Of a DNA stretch of 64,000 bases, positions 43,562 through 53,900 are shown one piece after another. The stretch spans positions 372,001-436,000 of the forward strand of contig CAVRDF010000010.1 of assembly GCA_963719805.1 (NCBI GenBank). Reading direction: 5' to 3'. The notes beneath the pieces were generated by a model, which ran no database searches, was not told the origin of the DNA, and was given only the letters and a program-made list of their open reading frames with translations. How positions within the stretch are numbered: position 1 is the stretch's first letter; each line of letters begins with the position of its first letter. The position numbers and the translations under genes are program-made. This DNA comes from JAMXLO01 sp963719805 (GTDB taxonomy: Bacteria > Pseudomonadota > Alphaproteobacteria > Acetobacterales > Acetobacteraceae).

Positions 43562-45112
43562 ATGTCAGCAGCGATTGCCGTTGCGCTGCCAGAGCGCGCG
43601 CAGCATCGTGGTATGATCACCGCGTGCATCATCTGCGCCACGCTGCTGCAATCGCTGGATCAGACCATCGCCAATGTCGCGCTGCCCTATATGCAAGGCA
43701 GCTTCTCCGCCAGTTACGACGAAATAACCTGGGTCCTCACCACCTATATTATCGCCGCGGCGATAATGACGGCGCCGGTCGGTTGGCTTGCCGCAAGGTT
43801 CGGCCGCAAGCGGCTCTTCGTCACCTGCATCATCGGCTTCACCATCACCTCGATGATGTGCGGCGCGGCGCAAAGTTTGGAACAGATCGTGCTGTTCCGG
43901 CTGTTGCAAGGCGTGTGCAGCGCGGCACTGGTACCACTGTCGCAGGCGATCCTGTTTGACATCTATCCGGTCGAACGCCGCGGTTTCGCCATGGCGGTCT
44001 GGGGTATGGGCGTGATGATCGGCCCGATCCTGGGCCCCACGCTCGGCGGCTATCTTACCGAGATGTACAACTGGCGCTACGTGTTCTACATCAACCTGCC
44101 ATTCGGCGTGATGGCCGCTTTGGGCTTGATGCTGTTCATGCATGAAGCCGACGGCCAAAGCAGCCTGCGGTTCGACTGGCTCGGCTTCAGTGTGTTCGCC
44201 ATCGGCATCGGTTCCTTGCAGTTGATGCTGGACCGCGGCAACGACCAGGACTGGTTCAACTCACGCGAGATCATCGTCGAAGCGGTGCTGGCCGGCCTGG
44301 GCATCTACCTATTCCTGGTGCACATGGCCTGGGCGCCGCGCCCGCTGATCCGGCCATCGCTGTTCCGCGACGTGAATTTTTCGGCCGGCTTGGTGCTGAT
44401 GTTCGCCACCGGTACCCTGCTGGTGTCGTCCATCGCGCTGATGGCGCCGTGGCTGCAAACGCTCGGCAACTATCCGGTGGCCACCGCGGGGCTGCTGATG
44501 GCGCCGCGCGGCATCGGCAACCTGTTCACCATCGTGCTGTGCGGCCGCTTGGTCACGCGTGTCGATCCTCGCTACCTCGTCGGCATCGGCATCCTGATCC
44601 AGTGCTATTCATTCTGGACGATGACCGGTTGGACGCCTGACGTATCGGCGCATGAGCTGATCACCACGATCATGCTGCAAGGCGCCGGCCTTGGTCTGGT
44701 GTTCACCCCATTGCAGGTGCTGGCCTTCGCGACGCTGGCGCCGAGCCTGCGCACCGAAGGCGCGGCGTTGTTCAGCCTGGCCCGCAATATCGGCGCGGCC
44801 ATCGGCGTATCCGTCACCACGTCGCTGCTGGCGCATAATGCGCAGGTGCTGCATGAGATGATCGGCGCATCGGTCAATCCATTCAACCGCGCGCTGCAGA
44901 CATTGAGCAACGTGCATGGCTGGATCGATCCGGCCAGCCGGCACGGCGCCGCGATGTTGGACCAGATTGTCAGCCATCAGGCGCAGATCATCGCCTATGT
45001 GAACGACTACGTGCTGATGATCTTCACCACGCTGCCGGCGCTGTTACTGTTGTTGCTGATGCGACGCCCGCGCAACGCGCCGGCTGGAGCGGTGGGCCCG
45101 GCGAGCGAATAG
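43562..45112 (+). CDS. MFS multidrug efflux transporter, DHA2 (EmrB/QacA) family
   Basis: 516 residues with about 14 helices. DHA2 signatures are LDQTIANVALPYMQGSF in the first helix, WVLTTYIIAAAIMTAPVGWLA, motif A GRKRLF, and motif C-like GPILGPTLGGYL. It exports hydrophobic compounds using the proton gradient. Usually an EmrA-type membrane-fusion protein is adjacent, but none is found here. It could be co-transcribed with the OYE gene, 60 bp upstream. Confidence 0.93.
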   Translation: MSAAIAVALPERAQHRGMITACIICATLLQSLDQTIANVALPYMQGSFSASYDEITWVLTTYIIAAAIMTAPVGWLAARFGRKRLFVTCIIGFTITSMMCGAAQSLEQIVLFRLLQGVCSAALVPLSQAILFDIYPVERRGFAMAVWGMGVMIGPILGPTLGGYLTEMYNWRYVFYINLPFGVMAALGLMLFMHEADGQSSLRFDWLGFSVFAIGIGSLQLMLDRGNDQDWFNSREIIVEAVLAGLGIYLFLVHMAWAPRPLIRPSLFRDVNFSAGLVLMFATGTLLVSSIALMAPWLQTLGNYPVATAGLLMAPRGIGNLFTIVLCGRLVTRVDPRYLVGIGILIQCYSFWTMTGWTPDVSAHELITTIMLQGAGLGLVFTPLQVLAFATLAPSLRTEGAALFSLARNIGAAIGVSVTTSLLAHNAQVLHEMIGASVNPFNRALQTLSNVHGWIDPASRHGAAMLDQIVSHQAQIIAYVNDYVLMIFTTLPALLLLLLMRRPRNAPAGAVGPASE

Positions 45113-45143
45113 CGGCGTCGATGACAGCTGGCGGCCGCGTGCG

Positions 45144-46094
45144 TTATTGGGCGCTGGCTTTGTCCAATTCAGCCATGTCGTTCGCAGCCAGCTTCAGTTC
45201 CGTTGCCTTCACGATATCCTGCAACTGCTCGACGCTGGTGGCGCTGGCGATCGGTGCAGTTACGCTGGGCCGCGCGATCAGCCAGGCCAGGGCGACCTGA
45301 GCGGGGGTCACCTTGTGCCGCGCTGCCACGTCGTCGAGCGCCTTCAGCACCGCTTGCCCTCTTTCGTTCAGATACTTCTTCGCGCCACCGCCACGCGGGC
45401 TCTTTCCCAGGTCCGCCTCTGACCGGTATTTGCCGGTAAGGAACCCTGCCGCCAGTGCATAGTAGTTGATGACGCCAATATTCTCGGACTTGCACAGCCC
45501 TTCCAGCTCATCCTCGAACGCCGGACGCTCGACCAGATTGTACAACGGCTGAAGCAACTCATAGCGCGGCCAGCCGTGCTGATGGCTGACATCGACCGCT
45601 GACTTCAGCCGTGCGGCGGTGAAGTTGGATGCGCCGAGCGCGCGCACCTTGCCCTGCTTCACCAGATCGGCGAAGGCCTGCGCGGTTTCTTCCTGCGGTG
45701 TCTCCGGATCATCACGATGCGCCTGATACAGGTCAATCACGTCGGTCTGCAGCCGCTTTAAAGACGCATCGCATTCCTTCATGATCCACGATCGCGACAA
45801 TCCCTTGTCACCCGATCCCATCGGCGCACCGACTTTCGTCGCAATGATCACATCGTCGCGCTTCCCGCGCTTCTTCAGCCAGTTGCCGATGACAATTTCC
45901 AATTCACCGCCCTGGTGACCTTTCACCCATACCGAGTAGACATCGGCAGTGTCGATCGCATTGATGCCGGCCGCGACGCAGGCGTCCAGCAGTTTGAAAG
46001 ATGTCGCTTCATCCGTGGTCCAGCCGAACACATTGCCGCCGAACATCACCGGCGGCAGACGGATATCCGAACGTCCCAGTTGGCGTTTCTGCAC
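45144..46094 (-). CDS. aldo/keto reductase
   Basis: 316 residues. Catalytic tetrad: Asp/Tyr in NAIDTADVYSVW, Lys in IIATKVGAPM and His in LYQAHRDDPETP. The C-terminal NADP-binding region is VTAPIASATSVEQLQDIV. It is related to YajO/AKR11-type enzymes and paralogous in fold to the gene at 37998. It is convergent with the MFS gene and 25 bp downstream of the binding-protein gene on the same strand. Confidence 0.92.
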   Translation of the reverse strand: MQKRQLGRSDIRLPPVMFGGNVFGWTTDEATSFKLLDACVAAGINAIDTADVYSVWVKGHQGGELEIVIGNWLKKRGKRDDVIIATKVGAPMGSGDKGLSRSWIMKECDASLKRLQTDVIDLYQAHRDDPETPQEETAQAFADLVKQGKVRALGASNFTAARLKSAVDVSHQHGWPRYELLQPLYNLVERPAFEDELEGLCKSENIGVINYYALAAGFLTGKYRSEADLGKSPRGGGAKKYLNERGQAVLKALDDVAARHKVTPAQVALAWLIARPSVTAPIASATSVEQLQDIVKATELKLAANDMAELDKASAQ

Positions 46095-46119
46095 GATGGT
46101 TCTCCTGAATTGGCTTGCC

Positions 46120-47700
46120 TTACGCGCGCCGCACTCCCCAGAACAGCACCTGCGCGCATTTCACGAAATCGGTCAGATCCTTGCGGATCGCCCACGGATA
46201 GTACCATTGCCCGACCGGCATGAATGGAATGTCCTGAAACGCCTGCAGCTGGATCTGCTCACAGATCTTCTTCTGCTCCGAAACATCCGACGTGTCGAAC
46301 CACTGGTCGCGCAGCGTTTCCATCTTCGGGTTGGTCGGCCAGCCAAACCAGCCTTTCTTGCCGTTGCCGCGCAGCGGATAGGAACTACCGGGATTCGAGA
46401 CAGCCAGTCCGCCCCATGTCGTATGGAACACATTCCAGCCGCCCTGCGAGGGCGGGTCCTGCTTCGCACGACGCGCCACCAGCGTGCCCCAGTCCATTAC
46501 CTGATAATCGACATTCAGTCCCAGCTTGATGAACAGTTCGCGCGATACCTGAGATGGCGCCACCAGAGACGGCTGATCGGATGGTGCCATCATCACGATC
46601 TTCTCGCCTTTGTAGCCACTCTCGGCGATCAGTTTCTTGGCTTTTTCCAGATCGCGCGGCGCGGTCAGCGCTTCGATGCCGGCAGAGTTTGCCATCGGCG
46701 AGTGCGCGGTGAAAAAGCCGACCGGGAAGGTGCCTAGGTCCTGCTGCTCGCCCACCCACGCGGTAACGTAGTCCTTCTGGTCAATCGCCGGCAGCAAGGC
46801 CTCCAACAGCTTCGGGTTGTCGAATGGCGGATACAGGTGATTGAACGCGATCAGCGCCAGCGCGCCGAGCGGATCGTAGCGCACCACGTCGCAACCGTTC
46901 GCTTTGCGGAGCATCGGCAGCAAATCCAGTACCGGGAATTCCAACCAGTCCACTTCGCCGGTCTGCAACGCCGCAGCAGCGGTGGCGGGATCAGGCTCCA
47001 CGATCCATTCGACGCGCTCGAAGTTCACCACCTTGCCGCCCGAGAAATACTCTGGCTTCTCCTGCCGCGGCACGTAGCCGGTGTTCTTCTCGTACACTGC
47101 CTTCGAGCCGGACACCCATTCATCCTGCTTGAAGATGAAAGGACCGGATCCGATGTATTCCTTGATTTGCTCGCTCGCCGGTGTCTTCGCCATGCGCTCG
47201 GGCATCATGAAGCAGTTGGTAGCGCCCAGCGCATACGTCATCTGGCGGAACCGCTTCTTCAGGCGGATCTGAAAGCGCTTGTCATCCAGCGGCTTCATCT
47301 CATCGGTCTGCGAGGCTAGCTGCTGGCCGAACGGATCCTTGACTGACCAACGATTGATCGAGGTGGTGCAGTCGATGGCGCGCACCGGTTCCCCGTCGGT
47401 GAATTTCAAATCGTCGCGCAGCGTGAACGTCCAGGTGAGTTCGTCGCTGGAAACCTCATGACCGGTGACCATCTGCGGTTGGCCGGCCAACGCGTCGTTG
47501 ATGCCATACAGTGTGTCCCAGACCATGTAACCGTGATTGATCGCCACAGTTGCGGTGGTCCAGATCGGATCGGGATTCGCCAGATTGGCCTGCGGCACGA
47601 AGTGCAAGACTTTGGCGGCGGCGCCTTGAGCGATCGCCGGTGTTGCAAGTCTTGTCGCTGCCAGCGCCGCGGTGCCGGTGAGAAGTGTCCTCCGCTTCAT
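46120..47700 (-). CDS. ABC transporter substrate-binding protein family 5 (dipeptide/oligopeptide type), orphan
   Basis: 526 residues. The N-terminus MKRRTLLTGTAALAATRLATPAIA is a signal peptide with an Arg-Arg pair, possibly Tat. SBP_bac_5 features are VSSDELTWTFTLRDDLKFTDGEPV, YIGSGPFIFKQDEWVSGSK and VDWLEFPVLDLLP. Family 5 proteins bind peptides, nickel or small organic solutes. No permease or ATPase gene is adjacent, so it must use a transporter encoded elsewhere. It is 9 bp downstream of the dioxygenase gene. Confidence 0.92.
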   Translation of the reverse strand: MKRRTLLTGTAALAATRLATPAIAQGAAAKVLHFVPQANLANPDPIWTTATVAINHGYMVWDTLYGINDALAGQPQMVTGHEVSSDELTWTFTLRDDLKFTDGEPVRAIDCTTSINRWSVKDPFGQQLASQTDEMKPLDDKRFQIRLKKRFRQMTYALGATNCFMMPERMAKTPASEQIKEYIGSGPFIFKQDEWVSGSKAVYEKNTGYVPRQEKPEYFSGGKVVNFERVEWIVEPDPATAAAALQTGEVDWLEFPVLDLLPMLRKANGCDVVRYDPLGALALIAFNHLYPPFDNPKLLEALLPAIDQKDYVTAWVGEQQDLGTFPVGFFTAHSPMANSAGIEALTAPRDLEKAKKLIAESGYKGEKIVMMAPSDQPSLVAPSQVSRELFIKLGLNVDYQVMDWGTLVARRAKQDPPSQGGWNVFHTTWGGLAVSNPGSSYPLRGNGKKGWFGWPTNPKMETLRDQWFDTSDVSEQKKICEQIQLQAFQDIPFMPVGQWYYPWAIRKDLTDFVKCAQVLFWGVRRA

Positions 47701-47709
47701 GATGTCTCC

Positions 47710-48693
47710 TTATGCCACCAGGTCCTGCTGCGCCTTCGGGTCGTAGTTCGCGTCGTACCAGTATTCCTGCCAGGCTGCATAGGTGATGGGAGGCCAGCGG
47801 GGCGGATCATTCGGCCCGGCGCATGTCGGCAGGCAGGCGATTTCCCAGTCGAATTGCGGGCCCAGGAAGAATGGAATGGCATAGCGATGCTGCCCGACCG
47901 GGGGCAATGCGCGGTGCGGCGTGGATTTGAAGCGGCCATTGGTCCAGCGCTTCATCATGTCGCCGGAGTTTACCGCAAAAGAACCGGGTATATATGGCAC
48001 GTCCAGCCACTCGCCCGTCTCCATGCGCACCTGCAAACCAGGCACCTCGGTCTGTGCAAGGTAGGTCATGAAGCTGCTGTCGGTGTGCGGCGCGATGCCG
48101 AATTGGTTGGCCGATGCCGCGACCGGCGGATAGTGCGATAGCCGCAGGGTGAACTGACTTTCGCTGAATGCCTCGTCGAACCACTCAGGTGGCAAGTCCA
48201 GCGCAACAGCCAGCGGCGGCAGCATGCAGCGGGCGAATGCGTCCATCGTGTCGGCGTATTGCAACGCATGGGCGCGGAAGTCTGGCAGTAAGCCTTCGTC
48301 CGGCCAGACATTGGCGCCGACGAACCGGCGCCCTGAACGGCGCAGCGGATTGTTCGGTGCACGTTCGCGCTTGATGAAAAACGCCTCGTTCAAGTCTGGT
48401 TGAGTGTTCTGGTTGACCTCCGACGTCCACACCGCATAGCGGCTCATTGCCATGTAGCCGTTGTTGTGCTCGTTCAACTTGAGCGACAGCTTCTGTTCCA
48501 TCGGCATGTCGTGCAGGCGTCTGGCCTCGGAGAAGGTCTGTGCGATCAGCGGCCGCGGCACATCGTGGCCGGTGATCACCATAAAGCCAACGGTGGTCAG
48601 CGCGCCGTGCATTCGCCGCGCAAGCTCCTGCAGTGCACCAGCGCGGCCGGCGAGGTAATCGGCAACGTCAATGACGGGGATCGCGTCCGGCAT
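47710..48693 (-). CDS. isopenicillin N synthase-like 2-oxoglutarate/Fe(II) dioxygenase
   Basis: 327 residues. DIOX_N domain (IPVIDVADYLAG, TTVGFMVITGHDV) followed by the 2OG-FeII oxygenase core. The iron ligands are His203 and Asp205 in APHTDSSF and His260 in STPHRA. The usual Arg-x-Ser co-substrate motif is Arg270-Tyr-Ala here. It oxidises an unknown small molecule. Co-transcription with the solute-binding protein suggests import and oxidation of the same compound. Confidence 0.9.
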   Translation of the reverse strand: MPDAIPVIDVADYLAGRAGALQELARRMHGALTTVGFMVITGHDVPRPLIAQTFSEARRLHDMPMEQKLSLKLNEHNNGYMAMSRYAVWTSEVNQNTQPDLNEAFFIKRERAPNNPLRRSGRRFVGANVWPDEGLLPDFRAHALQYADTMDAFARCMLPPLAVALDLPPEWFDEAFSESQFTLRLSHYPPVAASANQFGIAPHTDSSFMTYLAQTEVPGLQVRMETGEWLDVPYIPGSFAVNSGDMMKRWTNGRFKSTPHRALPPVGQHRYAIPFFLGPQFDWEIACLPTCAGPNDPPRWPPITYAAWQEYWYDANYDPKAQQDLVA

Positions 48694-48756
48694 GATGCGG
48701 AGCTCCTGATGCGGTGCAGCATTATGCAGGATGCGGCGGCGCTGAACAGGCAGGGC

Positions 48757-49488
48757 CTATTTGAGGAAGGCCATCACGTCGGCCCACGATACCTTGGCCG
48801 CTTCGGCATTGTAGGCAGGTGCACCAGCTTGATCGGCGTACTCAGGCAGCCCGCGGTTATCGAAGCCATGCCGGGCATCCGGAAACGTGACGACGCGCAG
48901 CCGATCGGCGGGCAGCCCATCGGACACAGGCTTGCATAAGCTGGGATAAGCGACGTCGTCCTTACCGCCAAGCAGCATCAGACCGGAAACCGGCGCCGAC
49001 CACGGTCCCGCTCCACGGCAGACCGGATAATACATCACCGCTTTCGCGATCGGTGGATCGGCAGGCATCGCCTTCAGTGCGGCAAGCACACCACCGCCGC
49101 CATAGGACCAACCGATCACAAAGATCCGGTGAGTGTCGATGCCAGGTTGTTCCCGCGTCCAAGCCGCGGCTTCCAATATGTCGGCCGCGGTCTCGGCTTG
49201 GGATATGTGAGCGCAATTGGTCTGCATCCGACGGCCTACGTAATCGACGAAGACCACGGCATATCCCGAACCCTGAAGCTCTGTGGCGCGGTCCTCGTAG
49301 TGATTGACGCCAGTGCTCGCGGTGAAACCGGAGCACCCCGGGACCAGCAAGATCGCGGGATGAACGGCATTGCCTGACGGCGAGAGAAGGCGAAACGCTT
49401 GCTGCGCTGCCAGCGGATGCGGGCACAACAACAGCGGCCAAACTGCCAGGCAAAGCAGACCGAACAAGTGATTGCGGACAGGTGACAC
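48757..49488 (-). CDS. secreted dienelactone hydrolase-like protein
   Basis: 243 residues with GTG start at 49488. The signal peptide ends PHPLAAQQ. Alpha/beta hydrolase core: ILLVPGCSGF, nucleophile in VIGWSYGGGGVL (expected Cys of classical dienelactone hydrolase replaced by Ser), acid region LLGGKDDVAYP and His in PDARHGFDN. It is probably a periplasmic esterase or lactonase. It lies on the same strand as the dioxygenase gene, which starts 63 bp downstream. Confidence 0.88.
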   Translation of the reverse strand: MSPVRNHLFGLLCLAVWPLLLCPHPLAAQQAFRLLSPSGNAVHPAILLVPGCSGFTASTGVNHYEDRATELQGSGYAVVFVDYVGRRMQTNCAHISQAETAADILEAAAWTREQPGIDTHRIFVIGWSYGGGGVLAALKAMPADPPIAKAVMYYPVCRGAGPWSAPVSGLMLLGGKDDVAYPSLCKPVSDGLPADRLRVVTFPDARHGFDNRGLPEYADQAGAPAYNAEAAKVSWADVMAFLK

Positions 49489-49607
49489 TATAGGTCTCGA
49501 AGCCCTTCGCGCACGCGCTCAAGAATTCCCCGACGCTGGCGCGGCTTTGCCTTGTCCAAGCTTTAAGGCACGAACCAGGCCACCTGGCAATCGCGTGCGC
49601 ACGGGGA

Positions 49608-49895
49608 TCAGCATGGCGGCAACAGGAACCAGATCTGCGTGTTCAAATCGTCATACACATCGGGATCGTCTGGCGCCCTGCTGGCGACGCGCCGCTCCGA
49701 CGCCAGCCACCTCTGCATGGCTGCGCGCCAGCTCCCGGAGCGCGCCGGAGCCTGCGAGGCGGACGTTGAGGACGCGGGGCTGGCCTCAATCGGATGCGTC
49801 AGCGCGACCATAACCGGTATTCCCTCAGCAGCGTTTCGCTGAGGCAGGTGGGCGCCGGCGCTTGTTCCGGCAAAGGATACTTTCTCAGCCAGCAC
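49608..49895 (-). CDS. hypothetical small protein
   Basis: 95 residues from GTG 49895, ending DDLNTQIWFLLPPC. No domain or signal peptide is recognised. The amino-acid composition is Ala/Ser-rich but not absurd, and the C-terminal third looks protein-like. There is no clear ribosome site. It could be a spurious frame. Confidence 0.3.
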   Translation of the reverse strand: MLAEKVSFAGTSAGAHLPQRNAAEGIPVMVALTHPIEASPASSTSASQAPARSGSWRAAMQRWLASERRVASRAPDDPDVYDDLNTQIWFLLPPC

Positions 49896-49930
49896 ATGAG
49901 CTGAAGTCAGGCAAGATGTTTACCGTCTGG

Positions 49931-49950
49931 ACATAAGGATATGTTTATGT
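49931..49950 (+). promoter_or_regulatory. candidate operator palindrome upstream of the ArsR-methyltransferase gene
   Basis: ACATAA-8 nt-TTATGT inverted repeat, AT-rich against a GC-rich background, 12 bp before the start codon. ArsR-family regulators bind such ATA...TAT palindromes. Autoregulation of this gene and of the metH gene behind it is a reasonable inference; the binding protein has not been shown. Confidence 0.4.
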
Positions 49951-49962
49951 CATTGCTGTCCC

Positions 49963-50922
49963 ATGGAACGCTTGCTGGCCAGCCTGCGCGCAGCCGCCGA
50001 ACCGACCCGACTGCGCCTGCTGGCGCTGGCCGAGCGGGGCGCGTTCTGCGTTTCCGAGTTCACCGAAATCCTCGGGCAGTCGCAGCCACGGCTGTCACGC
50101 CATCTGAAGCTGCTGTGCGACTGCGGCTTGCTGGACCGGGTGCGCGAGGGTGCCAACGTCTGGTTCGCCCTGCCGCACGGCCAGGCGGGCGCCTTGGCAC
50201 GTGACCTGGTGGACCGGCTACCGGACAACGACCCGATCCTGGAAGCCGACCGGCGGCAGGCCGCACGGGTGCTGGCCGAACGGGCAAGGGCAGCGTCGGA
50301 AAGCTTCCGCCGGCAGGGCGCCGACTGGGACGAGATGCGGGCCTTGGACCTGCCGGCGCAGGCGGTGGAGGATGCCCTGCTCAGCCTGGTAACCGACCAG
50401 GATGCGGGCCGGCTGCTGGACATCGGCACGGGCACGGGGCGCGTGCTGGAATTGCTGGCGCATCAGATCAGCCAGGGCATCGGCGTGGACGCGTCCAAGG
50501 CGATGCTGGCGCTGGCCCGCTCGCGATTGGCGCGCGCCGACCTGACCCACTGCTCGGTGCGGCTGGCCGATATGTATCGGCTGCCCTTGCAGGAGCAGAC
50601 CTTCGACATCGCTGTGCTGCAAATGGTGCTGCACTACGCCGAAGACCCGCAGGGTGTGCTCGCCGAGGCGGCACGCGTGTTATGCCCGGGTGGCCGGCTG
50701 CTCATCGTCGATCTGGCGCATCACGAACGCCGCGACCTGCTCAACAAGCTGGCGCATCGCTGGCCGGGCTTTGACGATGCGGCAATGAACACGCTGCTGT
50801 CGGGTTCCGGGTTCGAGCAGACCGAGGTGATGGACGTACCAGGACCGCTCGCCGTGCGCATCTGGCACGCCACGAGGCTTGCCGAGGTTCCGATCGCGCA
50901 GCCGCGCGAACTTGTCGTCTGA
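49963..50922 (+). CDS. ArsR-family regulator fused to a SAM-dependent methyltransferase
   Basis: 319 residues. Winged-helix domain at about 1-95: LRAAAEPTRLRLLALAERG and the recognition helix GQSQPRLSRHLKLL. SAM-binding methyltransferase domain from about 140: LLDIGTGTGRVLELLA, IGVDASKAML and GGRLLIVDLAHHE. Proteins of this design sit next to metF/metH in many alphaproteobacteria and are thought to sense S-adenosylmethionine or S-adenosylhomocysteine to control the methionine cycle. The ATG has no clear ribosome site, so translation may be leaderless or start on a short leader. metH starts 10 bp downstream. Confidence 0.9.
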   Translation: MERLLASLRAAAEPTRLRLLALAERGAFCVSEFTEILGQSQPRLSRHLKLLCDCGLLDRVREGANVWFALPHGQAGALARDLVDRLPDNDPILEADRRQAARVLAERARAASESFRRQGADWDEMRALDLPAQAVEDALLSLVTDQDAGRLLDIGTGTGRVLELLAHQISQGIGVDASKAMLALARSRLARADLTHCSVRLADMYRLPLQEQTFDIAVLQMVLHYAEDPQGVLAEAARVLCPGGRLLIVDLAHHERRDLLNKLAHRWPGFDDAAMNTLLSGSGFEQTEVMDVPGPLAVRIWHATRLAEVPIAQPRELVV

Positions 50923-50932
50923 AGGAATGCCG

Positions 50933-53900
50933 ATGTCCCGACCTCATCTGCTCGATGCACTGCGCGATAGGGTGCTGCTATGCGACGGTGCCGTGGGGAC
51001 GCGCGTGCAAGGCATGACGCTGGATGTCGAGCTCGACTTTCATGGCCGGGAAAACTGTACCGACATCCTGAACATCTCACGGCCCGATCTGGTGCGTGAC
51101 ATCCACCGCGGCTACTTCGAGGCCGGCGCCGATATGGTGGAGACCAACACGTTCGGCGGTTCGCCGGTGACGCTGGCGGAATTCGACATTGCCGAGCGTG
51201 CGTTCGAGATCAACCAACGCGGTGCCGAGCTGGCGCGGGAGGCAGCGGAGCAATTTTCCGACGGGCGGCATCGCTGGGTGATTGGCAGCGTCGGGCCGGG
51301 CACGAAACTGCCGTCGCTCGGCAACATCGCCTACGATCCGCTGGAGGCCGCGCTGGCTGACCAGTGCCGCGGCCTGATCGCCGGCGGCGTCGATGCGATC
51401 ATGATCGAGACTTGCCAGGACCCGTTGCAGATCAAGGCCGCGGTGAACGGGGCGAAGCTGGCGCGCGCCGAAGCCAACAGCGACATTCCGATCTTCGTGC
51501 AGGCCACGGTGGAAACCACCGGCACGCTGCTGGTGGGCCCTGACATCGCCGCGGCGGCTGCGGTGGTGAACGCGCTCGACGTTCCGATGATCGGGTTGAA
51601 CTGCGCCACCGGACCGCAAGAGATGGCCGAGCACATCCGCTGGCTGGCGGCGAACTGGCCAGGCATGCTGTCGGTGCAGCCGAATGCGGGATTGCCCGAA
51701 CTGGTGGATGGCCAGCCGCATTATCCGCTTGGCGCCGCGGACCTGGGTACCTGGCTGGAACGCTTCGTCGAGGAAGACCGCGTCAATCTGATCGGTGGCT
51801 GCTGCGGCACCAACACGCAGCACATCGCCGCGCTGGATGCGATGCTGCGCAAGCGTGGCGGCGTGCGCCCGGCGCCGGTGCAGCGCAAATCGGTTTGGAT
51901 TCCGTCGGTCGCCAGCATGTACCAGTCGGTGCCGTTGCGGCAGGAGAATGCGTTCTTCGCCATCGGCGAGCGCTGCAATGCCAATGGCTCTAAGAAGTGG
52001 CGCGAGTTCCAGGAGAAGCACGACTGGGACGGCTGCATCTCGATGGGCCGCGAGCAGATCGGCGAAGGTTCCAACGCCTTGGATATCTGCACCGCGTTCG
52101 TCGGCCGCGACGAGAATGCCGAGATGACCGAGGTGATGCGTCGCTTCACTTCATCGGTGAACGCGCCGCTGGTGATCGACAGCACCGAGACGCCGGTGCT
52201 GGCGGCGGCCCTGAAGCTGCATGGCGGCAAACCAATCATCAACTCGATCAACTTCGAAGATGGTGAGCATCACGCCGCCGATCGGCTGAAATTGGCGAAG
52301 CAGTTCGGTGCCGCGGTGATCGCGCTGACCATCGATGAAACAGGAATGGCGAAGACCGCGGACCGCAAGCTGGAGATCGCACGGCGGCTGGTTGATTTTG
52401 CCTGCAACCACTATGGCCTGCCGCAGTCCGATCTGCTGATCGATCCGCTGACCTTCACCATCGCGACCGGCAACGAGGACGATCGCAAGCTGGCGCAGTG
52501 GACGCTGGAAGGCATCGCGGCAATTCGTGCGGAGTTTCCCGATATCCAGATCATCCTCGGGCTGTCGAATGTCAGCTTCGGCTTGAATCCGGCGGCGCGT
52601 GCCGTGCTGAACAGCGTGTTCCTGGACCATGCGGTGCGGGCTGGGATGACCGGGGCGATTGTGCACGTGTCGAAGATCCGGCCGCTGCACTTGATCGCGC
52701 CGGAGGAGGTGAAGGTCGCCGAGGACCTGATCTTCGATCGCCGCGCGGAGGACTATGATCCGTTGCAGAAGCTGCTGGAGATCTTTGCCGATCGCAAGGC
52801 AGCCGATGCCACGGTGAAGAAGCGCGCCGATACGGTGGAAGGCCGATTGAAGGATCGTATCGTCGATGGCGACCGCAAAGGCCTGACCGATGATCTGGAC
52901 GAGGCGCTGAAGGCATTGTCACCGCTGGATATCATCAACAACGTGCTGCTCGATGGCATGAAGGTGGTGGGCGATCTGTTCGGCGCGGGCAAGATGCAGC
53001 TTCCTTTCGTGCTGCAAAGCGCCGAGACGATGAAAACGGCGGTGGCATACCTTGAGCCGCTCATGGAGCGTGTGGAGGGGCAGGAGAAAGGCACCATCGT
53101 GCTCGCCACGGTGAAAGGTGATGTGCACGACATCGGCAAGAACCTGGTCGATATCATCCTGACCAACAACGGCTACCGCGTGGTCAATCTCGGCATCAAG
53201 GTGCCGCTTGCCGATATGCTGACGGCGGCGAAGGAGCACCATGCGCACGCCATCGGCATGTCGGGCCTGCTGGTGAAATCCACCGTGGTGATGCGCGAGA
53301 ACCTGGAGGAGATGTCCCGACAGGGGCTGGAAGTGCCGGTGATGCTCGGCGGCGCTGCGTTGACCCGTGGCTATGTCGAGGAAGACTGCGTGCGCGCCTA
53401 TGCATGCGGCCGCGTCGCCTATGCACGCGATGCGTTCGACGGGCTGCATCTGATGGACAAGGTGACCGGCAACGCGTTCGACGACTATCTCGCGGCGGTG
53501 CAGGCGAAGCGTGTTGGCAAAACGCGCAATCCGTCACGCACGCTCGGCCAGGCAGATGCACGCGCATTCCAGCCGGTGGATGTCGGTGCCGTGCAGGCGC
53601 GGCGTCGGCGGCTGACGCGCGACGTGCCGGTGACTGCGCCCCCGTTCTGGGGCGCGCGGGTGATCGAGGCGGCACCCAAGGCGATCGTGCCGTTCATCAA
53701 CGAGCGCAGCCTGTATCAATTTCAGTGGGGCTTCCGGAAACAGGGACGCTCGCTGGACGATTTCCTCGGCTGGGCGAAGCAGGAACTCCGTCCGGTGATG
53801 CGGCGCATGCTCGCGCTTTGTGAGGCAGAGGACATCCTGAAGCCGCAGGCCGCGTATGGCTATTGGCTGGCGGCGGGGCAGGGCAACGATCTGATCATCT

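Larger units (their letters stand above)
49489..49962. other. 474-bp gap with one possible small gene and a promoter region
   Basis: Contains a possible 95-codon frame on the minus strand (49608-49895) and, at its right end, the putative operator and promoter of the ArsR-methyltransferase gene. The stretch 49489-49607 shows nothing I can assign. Confidence 0.4.
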